The translations under genes were made by a program, and so were the position numbers. The notes under the pieces are model-generated. The model was not told the DNA's origin and did no database searches. It saw only the letters and a list, made by a program, of their open reading frames with translations. Positions 1-7,045 of a DNA stretch of 57,799 nt are shown in pieces. Origin of the DNA: Lachnospiraceae bacterium. GTDB lineage: Bacteria > Bacillota > Clostridia > Lachnospirales > Lachnospiraceae. The stretch covers positions 1 to 57,799 of the forward strand of contig JAGAQU010000093.1 of the NCBI GenBank assembly GCA_017622575.1. The letters run 5' to 3'. Numbering within the stretch: the stretch's first letter is position 1; the number at the start of each line of letters is the position of its first letter.

Positions 1-320
1 GCAGGTCCATAGGTGTCAAGAACTTCATGCAATCTGTAAAGAACAGGATCGGTATTTCCTTTATAAGGATGCTCGCTTAAAACGAGAGTTATCTTGGAAT
101 CAATACCAAGAACCTCAGCCAGCTTTAAGCAGTACTCTTCAGGAACGTATTGTTGTCCTTTAATAGCACTTGTAAGCCAGACTTTGTTTACGCCAATCTT
201 TTCAGCAAGCTGCTCATAGGTCATCCCACTGGCTTTTTTTGCAGATTCTATTTCTGCAAGTTCCTCTGAAAATTTAACTCTTTCGAGATAATCAAAGTTG
301 TTCATAGGTGTCATACTCAT
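1..320 (-). CDS. cynS: cyanate hydratase (cyanase), 5' part only
   Basis: Partial gene running off the left edge; 106 codons are visible from an ATG at 320 preceded by an AGGAGG site. Cyanase converts cyanate plus bicarbonate into ammonia and carbon dioxide in the cytoplasm. The N-terminal part is the helix-turn-helix-like domain of the family (AKKASGMTYEQLAEKIG, about residues 28-43). It is followed by the start of the catalytic domain with TDPVLYRLHE, which places Arg96 and Glu99 exactly where the E. coli enzyme has its active-site residues. The third catalytic residue (Ser122) lies outside the window. The gene is divergent from the DMT exporter. Family assignment is confident; whether the gene is intact beyond the edge cannot be seen. 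Confidence 0.88.
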   Translation of the reverse strand, partial: MSMTPMNNFDYLERVKFSEELAEIESAKKASGMTYEQLAEKIGVNKVWLTSAIKGQQYVPEEYCLKLAEVLGIDSKITLVLSEHPYKGNTDPVLYRLHEVLDTYGP

Positions 321-369
321 AATAGTGTCCTCCTCGATATTGGCTAATTTATCTTTTGTTCTGCAGAAA

Positions 370-406
370 CAAAAAAGCAACGGATGCCCATTCGCTCCGT
401 TGCTTT
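370..406 (-). terminator. terminator-like hairpin in the cynS leader
   Basis: Perfect 11-bp stem AAAGCAACGGA / TCCGTTGCTTT (plus-strand 376-386 and 396-406) followed on the minus strand by a run of Ts. No minus-strand gene ends upstream of it, so it looks like an attenuator in the cynS leader rather than the end of another gene. The rest of the 376-bp gap between cynS and the DMT gene holds the two promoters and the second hairpin. Confidence 0.6.
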
Positions 407-411
407 ATATA

Positions 412-441
412 AAACTAGCATTTCAGTTATGAGATGTCAAG
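412..441 (-). promoter_or_regulatory. candidate cynS promoter
   Basis: On the minus strand a perfect TTGACA (436-441) is followed after 18 bp by TAGTTT (412-417). The -35 is consensus and the -10 is weak. It lies about 90 bp upstream of the cynS start and directly before a terminator-like hairpin. Confidence 0.4.
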
Positions 442-513
442 AAGAATTTTACAAAAGTTTTCACAAAATTTTTTTAAGTTTACAGAAAAAACACGATGAA
501 AGAAAAAACATGA

Positions 514-542
514 TTGACAAATAAATATGAAATTGTTATTAT
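514..542 (+). promoter_or_regulatory. promoter of the DMT exporter gene
   Basis: TTGACA (514-519), 17-bp spacer, TATTAT (537-542): a near-perfect vegetative promoter facing the exporter gene that starts at 697. Confidence 0.75.
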
Positions 543-555
543 TTCCGTAATGTAG

Positions 556-588
556 AGCAAGGGTGCGTGAAAGCGCCTTTGCTTTTTT
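556..588 (+). terminator. terminator-like hairpin in the exporter leader
   Basis: An 11-bp stem AGCAAGGGTGC / GCGCCTTTGCT with a 6-nt loop and a six-T tail starts only 13 nt after the -10 box. No gene ends here (the upstream gene is divergent), so it should act as an attenuator of the exporter transcript or make a short terminated RNA of about 40 nt. Confidence 0.65.
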
Positions 589-650
589 ACATTTCTGTGG
601 GAAATAAACTGCAACTGAAAAATAAACCGGCTCCTTTGAAGGAGATGGCG

Positions 651-761
651 ATGGAAAGCAGACTCGGCAGTATTGAGATTGGAGACGGAATGATTCATGA
701 AAAAGGCGTTATTTTACGGATTGCTGGCATCCGCATTTTTCGCATTTACTTTCATATTTAA
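651..761 (+). CDS. possible 36-aa leader peptide
   Basis: An ATG at 651 sits 6 nt after a good AAGGAG, giving a 36-residue frame that overlaps the exporter start (697) in another frame. The ribosome site is in a small CTCCT-TTGA-AGGAG hairpin (632-644). It could be a leader peptide coupling translation to the exporter, or chance. No homology is recognised. Confidence 0.2.
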   Translation: MESRLGSIEIGDGMIHEKGVILRIAGIRIFRIYFHI

Positions 762-1590
762 CAGGAGTATGAACCTGGATGGAGGCTATTTCCTTTGGAG
801 TGCCGTTTTGCGGTATCTGTTTATGCTGCCTGTGCTTTGGGGAATTGTACGGGTAAAAGGTGAAGTAAAGACGGTTATCACGTCAATCGGAAAGCAGCCG
901 GCTTCCTGGTTACTTTGGAGTACAGTGGGGTTTGGACTCTTTTACATGCCGCTTTCCATGGCCTCCATATACGGAGAATCGTGGTTTGTAGCGGCAACCT
1001 GGCAGATCACAATCGTTGCCGGCGTTCTCTTGACACCACTGTTTGGAAAGAAAATTCCTGTTAAAAATTTACTTTGCTCTGTTATGATTCTTTTCGGAAT
1101 CTTTCTTTTGCAGCTTTCGCATGTACAGAGCATGAAAACGGAAGGCATGCTTACCGCGTTGATACTGATTATTATCGCAGGCTTTTCCTATCCTTTGGGA
1201 AACCGCAAAATGCTTCAGCATTTGCCGGCTGATTTTACAACTCTGCAGCGTGTTTTCGGGATGACGCTCTGCAGTATGCCGTTTTGGCTTATCTGTGGTG
1301 GATATGCTTTGGCAACGCATGATCTTCCTGGCCTGGGCCAGATTGTACAGTCAGCTGTTGTGGCCGTTTTTGCGGGAGTGATTGCGACGCTTTTGTTTTT
1401 TGAGGCTACAAATCTGGTAAAAAGTAATCCGAGGCAGCTCGCTGTTGTGGAGGCAACACAATCGGGAGAAGTGTTGTTTACGCTGATTGGCGGGATTTTG
1501 TTCCTTGGCGATTCCATACCGTCGGTGACAGGATTTGTGGGAATATTTATCATTGTTCTGGGGATGATCGTAAACAGTTTGTCAGGATAA
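697..1590 (+). CDS. DMT-superfamily multidrug/metabolite exporter
   Basis: A 297-residue membrane protein with about ten hydrophobic segments arranged as two repeated halves, as in EamA/EmrE-like drug-metabolite transporters. The first segment is right at the N-terminus (LFYGLLASAFFAFTFIF) and the last ends the protein (GFVGIFIIVLGMIV). The second half carries the typical ATQSGEVLFTLIGGILFLGD pattern just before the last helix. Length matches ten-helix DMT members. The start at 697 has a GGAGA site 11 nt upstream. Substrate cannot be read from sequence. Its leader carries a promoter followed at once by a hairpin, so expression is probably attenuated. Confidence 0.8.
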   Translation: MKKALFYGLLASAFFAFTFIFNRSMNLDGGYFLWSAVLRYLFMLPVLWGIVRVKGEVKTVITSIGKQPASWLLWSTVGFGLFYMPLSMASIYGESWFVAATWQITIVAGVLLTPLFGKKIPVKNLLCSVMILFGIFLLQLSHVQSMKTEGMLTALILIIIAGFSYPLGNRKMLQHLPADFTTLQRVFGMTLCSMPFWLICGGYALATHDLPGLGQIVQSAVVAVFAGVIATLLFFEATNLVKSNPRQLAVVEATQSGEVLFTLIGGILFLGDSIPSVTGFVGIFIIVLGMIVNSLSG

Positions 1591-1591
1591 C

Positions 1592-1620
1592 TTGACAAAA
1601 CATAGTTTTTTGGATATATT
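1592..1620 (+). promoter_or_regulatory. promoter of the fapA-like operon
   Basis: TTGACA (1592-1597) begins one base after the exporter stop codon; 17-bp spacer; TATATT (1615-1620). A near-consensus promoter for the gene starting at 1736. Confidence 0.7.
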
Positions 1621-1625
1621 ATCAG

Positions 1626-1663
1626 AAAGAACGAAGATGTTTGTATATTTTCGTTCTTTTTTT
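1626..1663 (+). terminator. hairpin terminator just after the fapA promoter
   Basis: A perfect 10-bp stem AAAGAACGAA / TTCGTTCTTT followed by seven Ts. It lies 5 nt after the -10 box of the preceding promoter. It can serve as the terminator of the exporter gene and, for transcripts started at 1592-1620, as an attenuator at the very 5' end. Confidence 0.75.
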
Positions 1664-1735
1664 GCTTTTTTATTACCAAACAGATTTCTATGTGTCATGA
1701 ATGCAGAAACAAATGATTATGAGGTGATCACTTTG

Positions 1736-3646
1736 ATGCAAAAGGAACAGAAGCAGTGTGCTGAACCGGTATTACCTGGTGTGAAAAGAGAATTTGCCCT
1801 TGCCGAACAGGCAGGAATTTCTCTTTGTCCATATTTTGAAGCAGGGTATGATAGCGATCAGCTGGACGGAATACGATATGCATTGGAAATAGGTATAAAG
1901 ATTCAGCCATATTTAAACCTGCAATATCGGGGAGCCTGTATTAAGGAGATTGCAATTGGGCTAAAGGAAGGATTGGACGTAAGTAATTATATGGATCTGA
2001 GATATACCTGGCGGAAAATGAGAGAAATCCGTTTAGGAATGGAACAGAATCTGGATATTAGCAGATATCAGGATCCATTGTATTCTTATTGGCAGATGAG
2101 AGAAATCCGACTTGGACTAAAGGCTGGGCTTGATGTTTCTTTTTATGACAATTTTATGTATACCGCAAAGGAGATGCGAAAACGTCGTCTCATATTAAAT
2201 AATCGAAAGAATTCACCGGATTTGTCTGGAAATTGGACGATACTAAGTGAGAAAGAGTATGACTTGTGTATCAGTCCGGATGGATTGAAGGCTTATCTGA
2301 ATTGGCACAGTGGAAAGATAGAAAAAACTGTAGATGAACTGGAAGTAATTCTCAGAAATAATGGGATTGTTTATGGAATTGATCATAAGGCATTAGAGGA
2401 TTTGGTAAAGAGGCAAAAGAAAACCTTTATGCTATCGGAAGAGGACTGCAATACATTGGTAGCAAGAGGTAAGAAACCGAAGCATGGAAAAGACGGTTAT
2501 TACGAATGGAAGTTCCATGCCGGGAGGAAGCGGACACCTGATCTTAAAGAGGATGGAACAATTGATTTTGATTCGATGAAGTGGTTTGATTTTGTGAAAA
2601 AAGGACAGATACTGGCGGTATATCACTTCGTAGAACCATCTGTTGACGGAATGAGTGTCTTTGGGGAGATAATCAGGGCCAAAACAGGAAAAGAAAAACC
2701 GGTACTGTGCGGAAGGGGATTTGAGATTCTGCCGGATTTCAAAACTTATGTGGCAAGTGCAGACGGACATGTCAGCTTGAAAAATAAAGAACTGATAGTA
2801 GAGGAATTATTATTACTGGATGAAGTGCAAAATATGTCCCAGCCTCTTTGTTATGATGGAGATGTTTATATCAGAGGCAATATTGAAGGTCCGATTGCCC
2901 TGGAGGTGAATGGTGATCTCGTTGTGGATGGCTTCGTTCAAGGTGCCCGAATAAAATGTAAGGGAAATCTGATTCTAAAAGGCGGGATTAACAATGTTGC
3001 AGGGCAGGAGAAGGTATATGCAGGAGGCCGTGTTATCAGCCGCTTTTTCGAATATGTGACGTTGCACGCCGAAGGCAATGTTTATTTTGGGACCAGTTTA
3101 AATTCCGATCTTTCTACTTATGGAGAAATGGTTTCCTATGGTGAAAAAGGATGCATCGTTGGAGGAAATTCTTATTCCGAAAAAGGATTTTGCCTGTCAA
3201 ATATCGGGAATTCGGCCGGGATTCCAACTGCTTTAAATCTTGGAAGCAATGAAGCTATCCGTTCAGTCTATGCAGATCTGGAAAGAGAGATAATGGAAAT
3301 CAAAGAAGCAATGACAAAGCTGGTCAGTGCCCGAAATCAAATTATTTTTAATAGAAAAATTGAGAAAAACAAAATGGAGGAGATGATTCTTCAAATTAAT
3401 AGTATGATTGAAAAAAAAGAAAGAGAGCTTATAGATGCAAATCAAAGAATGGAGAATGTAAGAAAACGTGATAAGCGGGCATGTCAGTCAAGGATAATTG
3501 TAGAACAGAAAGTATATGAAAATGTCCAGGTTTATTATCTGAATCAAAAGATAACCGCAATACCATCCAGTCATATAGAAATTCGAATTGATAATAAAAA
3601 TCTGGTTATGGAAAAACGATATTGGCCCCGGGAGCAGACTGCATGA
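1736..3646 (+). CDS. FapA/DUF342-family protein with N-terminal 26-residue repeats
   Basis: Start chosen at ATG 1736 because GAGGTGAT lies 7 nt upstream; the open frame extends further 5' without a ribosome site. The 636-residue product has three parts. Residues about 20-155 form at least four tandem repeats of 26 residues ending in EIRLGLKAGLDVS-like segments. The middle is the FapA (DUF342) region, rich in glycine-spaced beta strands (GDVYIRGNIEGPIALEVNGD). The C-terminus is a charged helical, probably coiled-coil stretch. No signal peptide is seen. FapA proteins are linked to flagellar assembly or the cell surface but their biochemistry is poorly known. It lies upstream of an HD-GYP response regulator, so a signalling role is possible. 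Confidence 0.75.
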   Translation: MQKEQKQCAEPVLPGVKREFALAEQAGISLCPYFEAGYDSDQLDGIRYALEIGIKIQPYLNLQYRGACIKEIAIGLKEGLDVSNYMDLRYTWRKMREIRLGMEQNLDISRYQDPLYSYWQMREIRLGLKAGLDVSFYDNFMYTAKEMRKRRLILNNRKNSPDLSGNWTILSEKEYDLCISPDGLKAYLNWHSGKIEKTVDELEVILRNNGIVYGIDHKALEDLVKRQKKTFMLSEEDCNTLVARGKKPKHGKDGYYEWKFHAGRKRTPDLKEDGTIDFDSMKWFDFVKKGQILAVYHFVEPSVDGMSVFGEIIRAKTGKEKPVLCGRGFEILPDFKTYVASADGHVSLKNKELIVEELLLLDEVQNMSQPLCYDGDVYIRGNIEGPIALEVNGDLVVDGFVQGARIKCKGNLILKGGINNVAGQEKVYAGGRVISRFFEYVTLHAEGNVYFGTSLNSDLSTYGEMVSYGEKGCIVGGNSYSEKGFCLSNIGNSAGIPTALNLGSNEAIRSVYADLEREIMEIKEAMTKLVSARNQIIFNRKIEKNKMEEMILQINSMIEKKERELIDANQRMENVRKRDKRACQSRIIVEQKVYENVQVYYLNQKITAIPSSHIEIRIDNKNLVMEKRYWPREQTA

Positions 3647-3685
3647 AAATAACGGTATCTAAGGATGATTGCAGGAGGAAAATAT

Positions 3686-4762
3686 ATGGAAAACAGAATT
3701 ATTATTGTGGATGAAAATGATTTATGCAGAGATACATTCACACATATCCTTGATAATGAATACATAATCGAGCAGGCAACTGACGATAAGCAGGCAATGG
3801 ACATACTGATGAAGAATCAAAGCGATGTTGTTGTTTTGTTAATTGATATGCTGGGAGCGACCAATATAGGGTACGCACTTTTGGATGCACTTGCCGATAC
3901 TCAGTTACATGGTAAAATACCGGTTATTGTGGTGTGCAATCCGGCTTCTGCAGAGATGGAAGAAAAATTATTTTCTTATGGAATTTCAGAATGTATCCGC
4001 CAGCCTTTTAATGAATCACTAATTCGGCTTAAGGTTAGAAATGTGGTTAAGCTCTTCAGATATCAGAATGAATTGGAAGCAAAAATCAGGCATCAGACAA
4101 AACGACTTGAAATGCAGAATACAATGCTGAAAACAGAGGCGGAATTCCTTCAAAAGAGTAATATTCAGATTATAGAGCTGCTTGGAGCAATGGCGGAGTA
4201 TCGTAATCTGGAGAGTGGGGAACATATCAGGCGAATTAAAGAGTACACCAAAATTGTAGCTGATGAGGTTATGAGAAGCTATCCGGAAAAAGGATTGACT
4301 CCTGAACTGATTAATATCATTGTTTCGGCAAGCCCGCTTCATGATATCGGCAAGATAGCAATTTCTGATACCATTTTGCTGAAACCCGGAAAATTGACAG
4401 ACAAAGAGTTTGATTATATGAAATCGCACACAATCTGTGGATGCGAAATCCTGGAAAATTTAAAGGATGCGTGGAGTAAGGAATATGGAAGGGTGAGCGT
4501 GGATATCTGTAGATTTCATCATGAACGTTATGATGGTAAGGGGTATCCGGAGGGCCTTAAAGGAGATGAAATTCCCTTGTCAGCGCAGATTGTTGCAGTG
4601 GCGGATGTCTATGATGCACTTGTACATGAACGCGTATATAAGGCAGCAATTCCCAAGGAGCAGGCCTTTGAAATGATTATAAATGGTGAATGTGGTTTGT
4701 TTTCACCTGAATTAATGTTGTGCTTTAAAAAATGTAAGGATAAGATGGAGGCACTAAATTAA
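3686..4762 (+). CDS. response regulator with HD-GYP domain
   Basis: Start at ATG 3686 after AGGAGG (3673-3678). The 358-residue protein has an N-terminal receiver domain with acidic residues near the start (VDEND) and a likely phosphorylated Asp54 (LLIDML). A short helical linker follows, then an HD-GYP domain with His219-Asp220 (LHDIGK), HHERYDGKGYP containing Gly286-Tyr287-Pro288, and DVYDAL. HD-GYP proteins hydrolyse cyclic di-GMP, so phosphorylation would be expected to change c-di-GMP level. No histidine kinase is next to it. The stop codon overlaps the start of the CyuA-type gene (TAATG), so the two are translationally coupled. Confidence 0.88.
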   Translation: MENRIIIVDENDLCRDTFTHILDNEYIIEQATDDKQAMDILMKNQSDVVVLLIDMLGATNIGYALLDALADTQLHGKIPVIVVCNPASAEMEEKLFSYGISECIRQPFNESLIRLKVRNVVKLFRYQNELEAKIRHQTKRLEMQNTMLKTEAEFLQKSNIQIIELLGAMAEYRNLESGEHIRRIKEYTKIVADEVMRSYPEKGLTPELINIIVSASPLHDIGKIAISDTILLKPGKLTDKEFDYMKSHTICGCEILENLKDAWSKEYGRVSVDICRFHHERYDGKGYPEGLKGDEIPLSAQIVAVADVYDALVHERVYKAAIPKEQAFEMIINGECGLFSPELMLCFKKCKDKMEALN

Positions 4763-6042
4763 TGGACAAAAGCAATCCTCAATATACCTATTTTGTGGAA
4801 GTACTGAAAGAAGAACTGAAACCGGCTATGGGATGCACCGAACCGATTGCGGTGGCTTACTGCGGGGCAAAGGCGCGGGAAGTACTTGGAAAGATGCCGG
4901 AAAAAGTAGAGATATCGGTAAGCGGAAATATCATCAAAAATGTTAAAAGTGTGATCGTTCCAAACACAGGAGGAATGAAAGGAATCGCAGCTGCAGCCGC
5001 AGCCGGAATCATTGCAGGAGATGCAAGGAGGGAGCTTGAGGTCATCTCAGTGGTGTCTGGGGAGCAAAAGAAGCAGATAGCAGATTTCTTAGAAAATACA
5101 GAAATACATATTGTACCGATCGAGCAGGGAGATCTTCTTGATATCATCATTTCTGTGTACAGTCAAAATGACAGCGCTGTCGTCCGCATTGCACATACCC
5201 ATACCAATATTGTCAGGATCGAGAAAAATGGAGCTATCCTGTTTGACAAGCCCCTAATAAAAGAAGAGACCAGTGAAAACAAACTTAAGGAAGAAAGCCT
5301 TACGGTGGAAGCAATTTATGATTTTGCAAACAAAGTGGAGCTCTCTGACGTGGAGGAGGTCATCGGACGACAGATTGCCTATAATCAGGCGATCGCCGAG
5401 GAGGGCATTCGAAACAACTGGGGCGCCAATATCGGTAAGGTTTTGCTGGAAGGACACGAACAGGATGTACGCCAGCGCGCAAAGGCAATGGCGGCAGCAG
5501 GCTCAGATGCCAGGATGAGTGGCTGTGAGCTCCCGGTTGTGGTAAATTCCGGTAGCGGGAATCAGGGGATTACGGTAAGCGTACCGCTCATCGTATATGC
5601 AAAAGAGAAAAAGTGCAGCCGTGATCAATTATACAGAGCGCTGGTACTCAGCAATCTGATTGCCATTCACCAGAAACGCGGCATCGGATGTCTGTCTGCT
5701 TACTGCGGAGCGGTGAGCGCAGGAACCGCAGCGGGGTGCGGCATTGCCTATCTGTGCGGTGGGGATCTGAAAACTGTTACGCATACCCTTGTAAACGCCA
5801 TTGCCATTGCTTCGGGAATGGTATGTGATGGGGCAAAACCCTCCTGCGCTGCCAAAATAGCTGTGGCGCTAGAGGCAGGTATCATGGGGTATGAGATGTA
5901 CTGTCATGGTCAGCAGTTCCGGGGTGGTGATGGAATTGTATCGAAAGGCGTTGAGAATACCATTCACAATATCGGGCGACTTGGCGCAGACGGCATGCGT
6001 GAAACGGATAAGGAGATCATTCGGATTATGACAGAGGTATGA
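4762..6042 (+). CDS. CyuA/UPF0597-type L-cysteine desulfidase or serine dehydratase-like enzyme
   Basis: 426 residues matching the UPF0597 (YhaM/CyuA) family, iron-sulfur enzymes that break down L-cysteine to pyruvate, ammonia and sulfide. Conserved cysteine motifs are visible: GCTEPIA near residue 24, GCLSAYCGAVSAG, and MVCDGAKPSCA in the C-terminal part, consistent with a [4Fe-4S] cluster. Length is normal for the family. The ATG overlaps the stop of the HD-GYP gene by one base, an unusual partnership of an amino-acid catabolic enzyme with a c-di-GMP regulator. It ends 4 bp before the convergent LuxR-type gene. Substrate (cysteine or serine) is not certain. Confidence 0.82.
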   Translation: MDKSNPQYTYFVEVLKEELKPAMGCTEPIAVAYCGAKAREVLGKMPEKVEISVSGNIIKNVKSVIVPNTGGMKGIAAAAAAGIIAGDARRELEVISVVSGEQKKQIADFLENTEIHIVPIEQGDLLDIIISVYSQNDSAVVRIAHTHTNIVRIEKNGAILFDKPLIKEETSENKLKEESLTVEAIYDFANKVELSDVEEVIGRQIAYNQAIAEEGIRNNWGANIGKVLLEGHEQDVRQRAKAMAAAGSDARMSGCELPVVVNSGSGNQGITVSVPLIVYAKEKKCSRDQLYRALVLSNLIAIHQKRGIGCLSAYCGAVSAGTAAGCGIAYLCGGDLKTVTHTLVNAIAIASGMVCDGAKPSCAAKIAVALEAGIMGYEMYCHGQQFRGGDGIVSKGVENTIHNIGRLGADGMRETDKEIIRIMTEV

Positions 6043-6046
6043 ATTT

Positions 6047-6808
6047 TTAAGGCCGTATCTTTAAAATATCCCATCGGGAGGACACATTCATTTTATTAAA
6101 GATATTCTGCAGATGCTTTTGTATGGTGTGTTCTGTAATATTTAGTCTTTCTGCCATCTCATTTATGGTGTTGTATTCATAAATCAGGGAAAGAAGTTCT
6201 GTCTCTCTGGCGGTAAGGTGATACTTAAGCTTTAATGCTTCAAGCTCAGCTTTGGTTATGGCAGATAAAGATCTCTGGGCATTTATCATGGTATCGATAC
6301 GAAGATTCAGATGCATGCCGCAGGAACGGAGATAGAACATATCTTCATCTGAAAAAGTGCCATCAATTTTAGTTCTGAAAAGTGTTATCACACCGAGAAT
6401 TTTCCCTTCGTAGGTGATACTGTATTGAAGGGTGTCATAGATATTGTATTTGGAATAGCAGCGTTGATAGAGAAAGGAATTGACTCTTTTTTCCTCATCA
6501 ATCAGATCACTTTCTCTGATCAGAGTTGATTCCTGACTGTGCATAAGCCAGAGAAGAGTATCTTTGTCCGAATATTTAATATACTCATTTTCTGCCTTTG
6601 CAAAAAAATCCGGATAACAGACCGGTGTATGGAGAAAGACATTGGATGATTTTTCATCTGTTTTACAAAGCAGGATACTTGCATAACTAAACGGGATGAG
6701 CATCCTAAGCTTTGGAAAAAACAGCTGTTGTAAGTCACTAAACTCGTGACATTTGTTTAAACTGTAGATGATTTCGTTATAGATAAGAAATTCATTTTTT
6801 CCTGGCAT
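6047..6808 (-). CDS. LuxR-family transcriptional regulator
   Basis: Start taken at ATG 6808, which has AAAGGA 9 nt upstream; the longer frame begins with a TTG at 6874 without a ribosome site. The 253-residue protein ends in a LuxR-type helix-turn-helix (LTARETELLSLIYEYN, then NITEHTIQKHLQNIFNKM). The N-terminal 180 residues look like a GAF-type sensor fold, without a receiver aspartate pattern. It is transcribed away from the aminotransferase gene at 7046, with repeated TCAAGTAT half-sites in between, so it most likely controls that gene and itself. The ligand is unknown. Confidence 0.82.
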   Translation of the reverse strand: MPGKNEFLIYNEIIYSLNKCHEFSDLQQLFFPKLRMLIPFSYASILLCKTDEKSSNVFLHTPVCYPDFFAKAENEYIKYSDKDTLLWLMHSQESTLIRESDLIDEEKRVNSFLYQRCYSKYNIYDTLQYSITYEGKILGVITLFRTKIDGTFSDEDMFYLRSCGMHLNLRIDTMINAQRSLSAITKAELEALKLKYHLTARETELLSLIYEYNTINEMAERLNITEHTIQKHLQNIFNKMNVSSRWDILKIRP

Positions 6809-6860
6809 TTGGTGAAATCCTTTCAGGGAAGCTGGTTCTTTAATCAATTTACCACAGAAT

Positions 6861-6899
6861 ATACTTGATTTCAAGTATATCTTGTTATAATCAAGTATA
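6861..6899. promoter_or_regulatory. candidate operator: palindrome plus third half-site
   Basis: ATACTTGA-TT-TCAAGTAT (6861-6878) is a perfect 8-bp inverted repeat. A third half-site TCAAGTATA starts at 6891, exactly 20 bp after the second one. The cluster lies between the divergent LuxR regulator and the aminotransferase gene, about 50-90 bp upstream of the probable start point of the latter. Confidence 0.55.
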
Positions 6900-6921
6900 A
6901 ATTGCTTATTAATTATTATTT

Positions 6922-6950
6922 AAAAGTATTAGTAATCATGATAGTATAAT
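6922..6950 (+). promoter_or_regulatory. candidate activator-dependent promoter of the aminotransferase gene
   Basis: Perfect TATAAT at 6945-6950 with no recognisable -35 17 bp upstream. A good -10 with a poor -35 downstream of repeated half-sites suits activation by the LuxR-type protein. Confidence 0.45.
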
Positions 6951-6966
6951 GATAAGAAAGATGCAA

Positions 6967-7010
6967 AGAGGCATACAGATGCAGAAAGCTGTATGTCTTT
7001 TTTGTTTTTT
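6967..7010 (+). terminator. terminator-like hairpin in the aminotransferase leader
   Basis: A 12-bp stem AGAGGCATACAG / CTGTATGTCTTT (two G-U pairs) followed by two T runs, 16 nt after the -10 box. The upstream gene is divergent, so it can only act in the leader of the gene at 7046. Confidence 0.65.
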
Positions 7011-7045
7011 GTCGGAAGAAATTTATATATACGAGGAGAAAAAAC

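Noticed and set aside
6809..6874. Longer LuxR start at TTG 6874
   Set aside because: It would put the start codon inside the palindromic operator and has no ribosome site; ATG 6808 has one.
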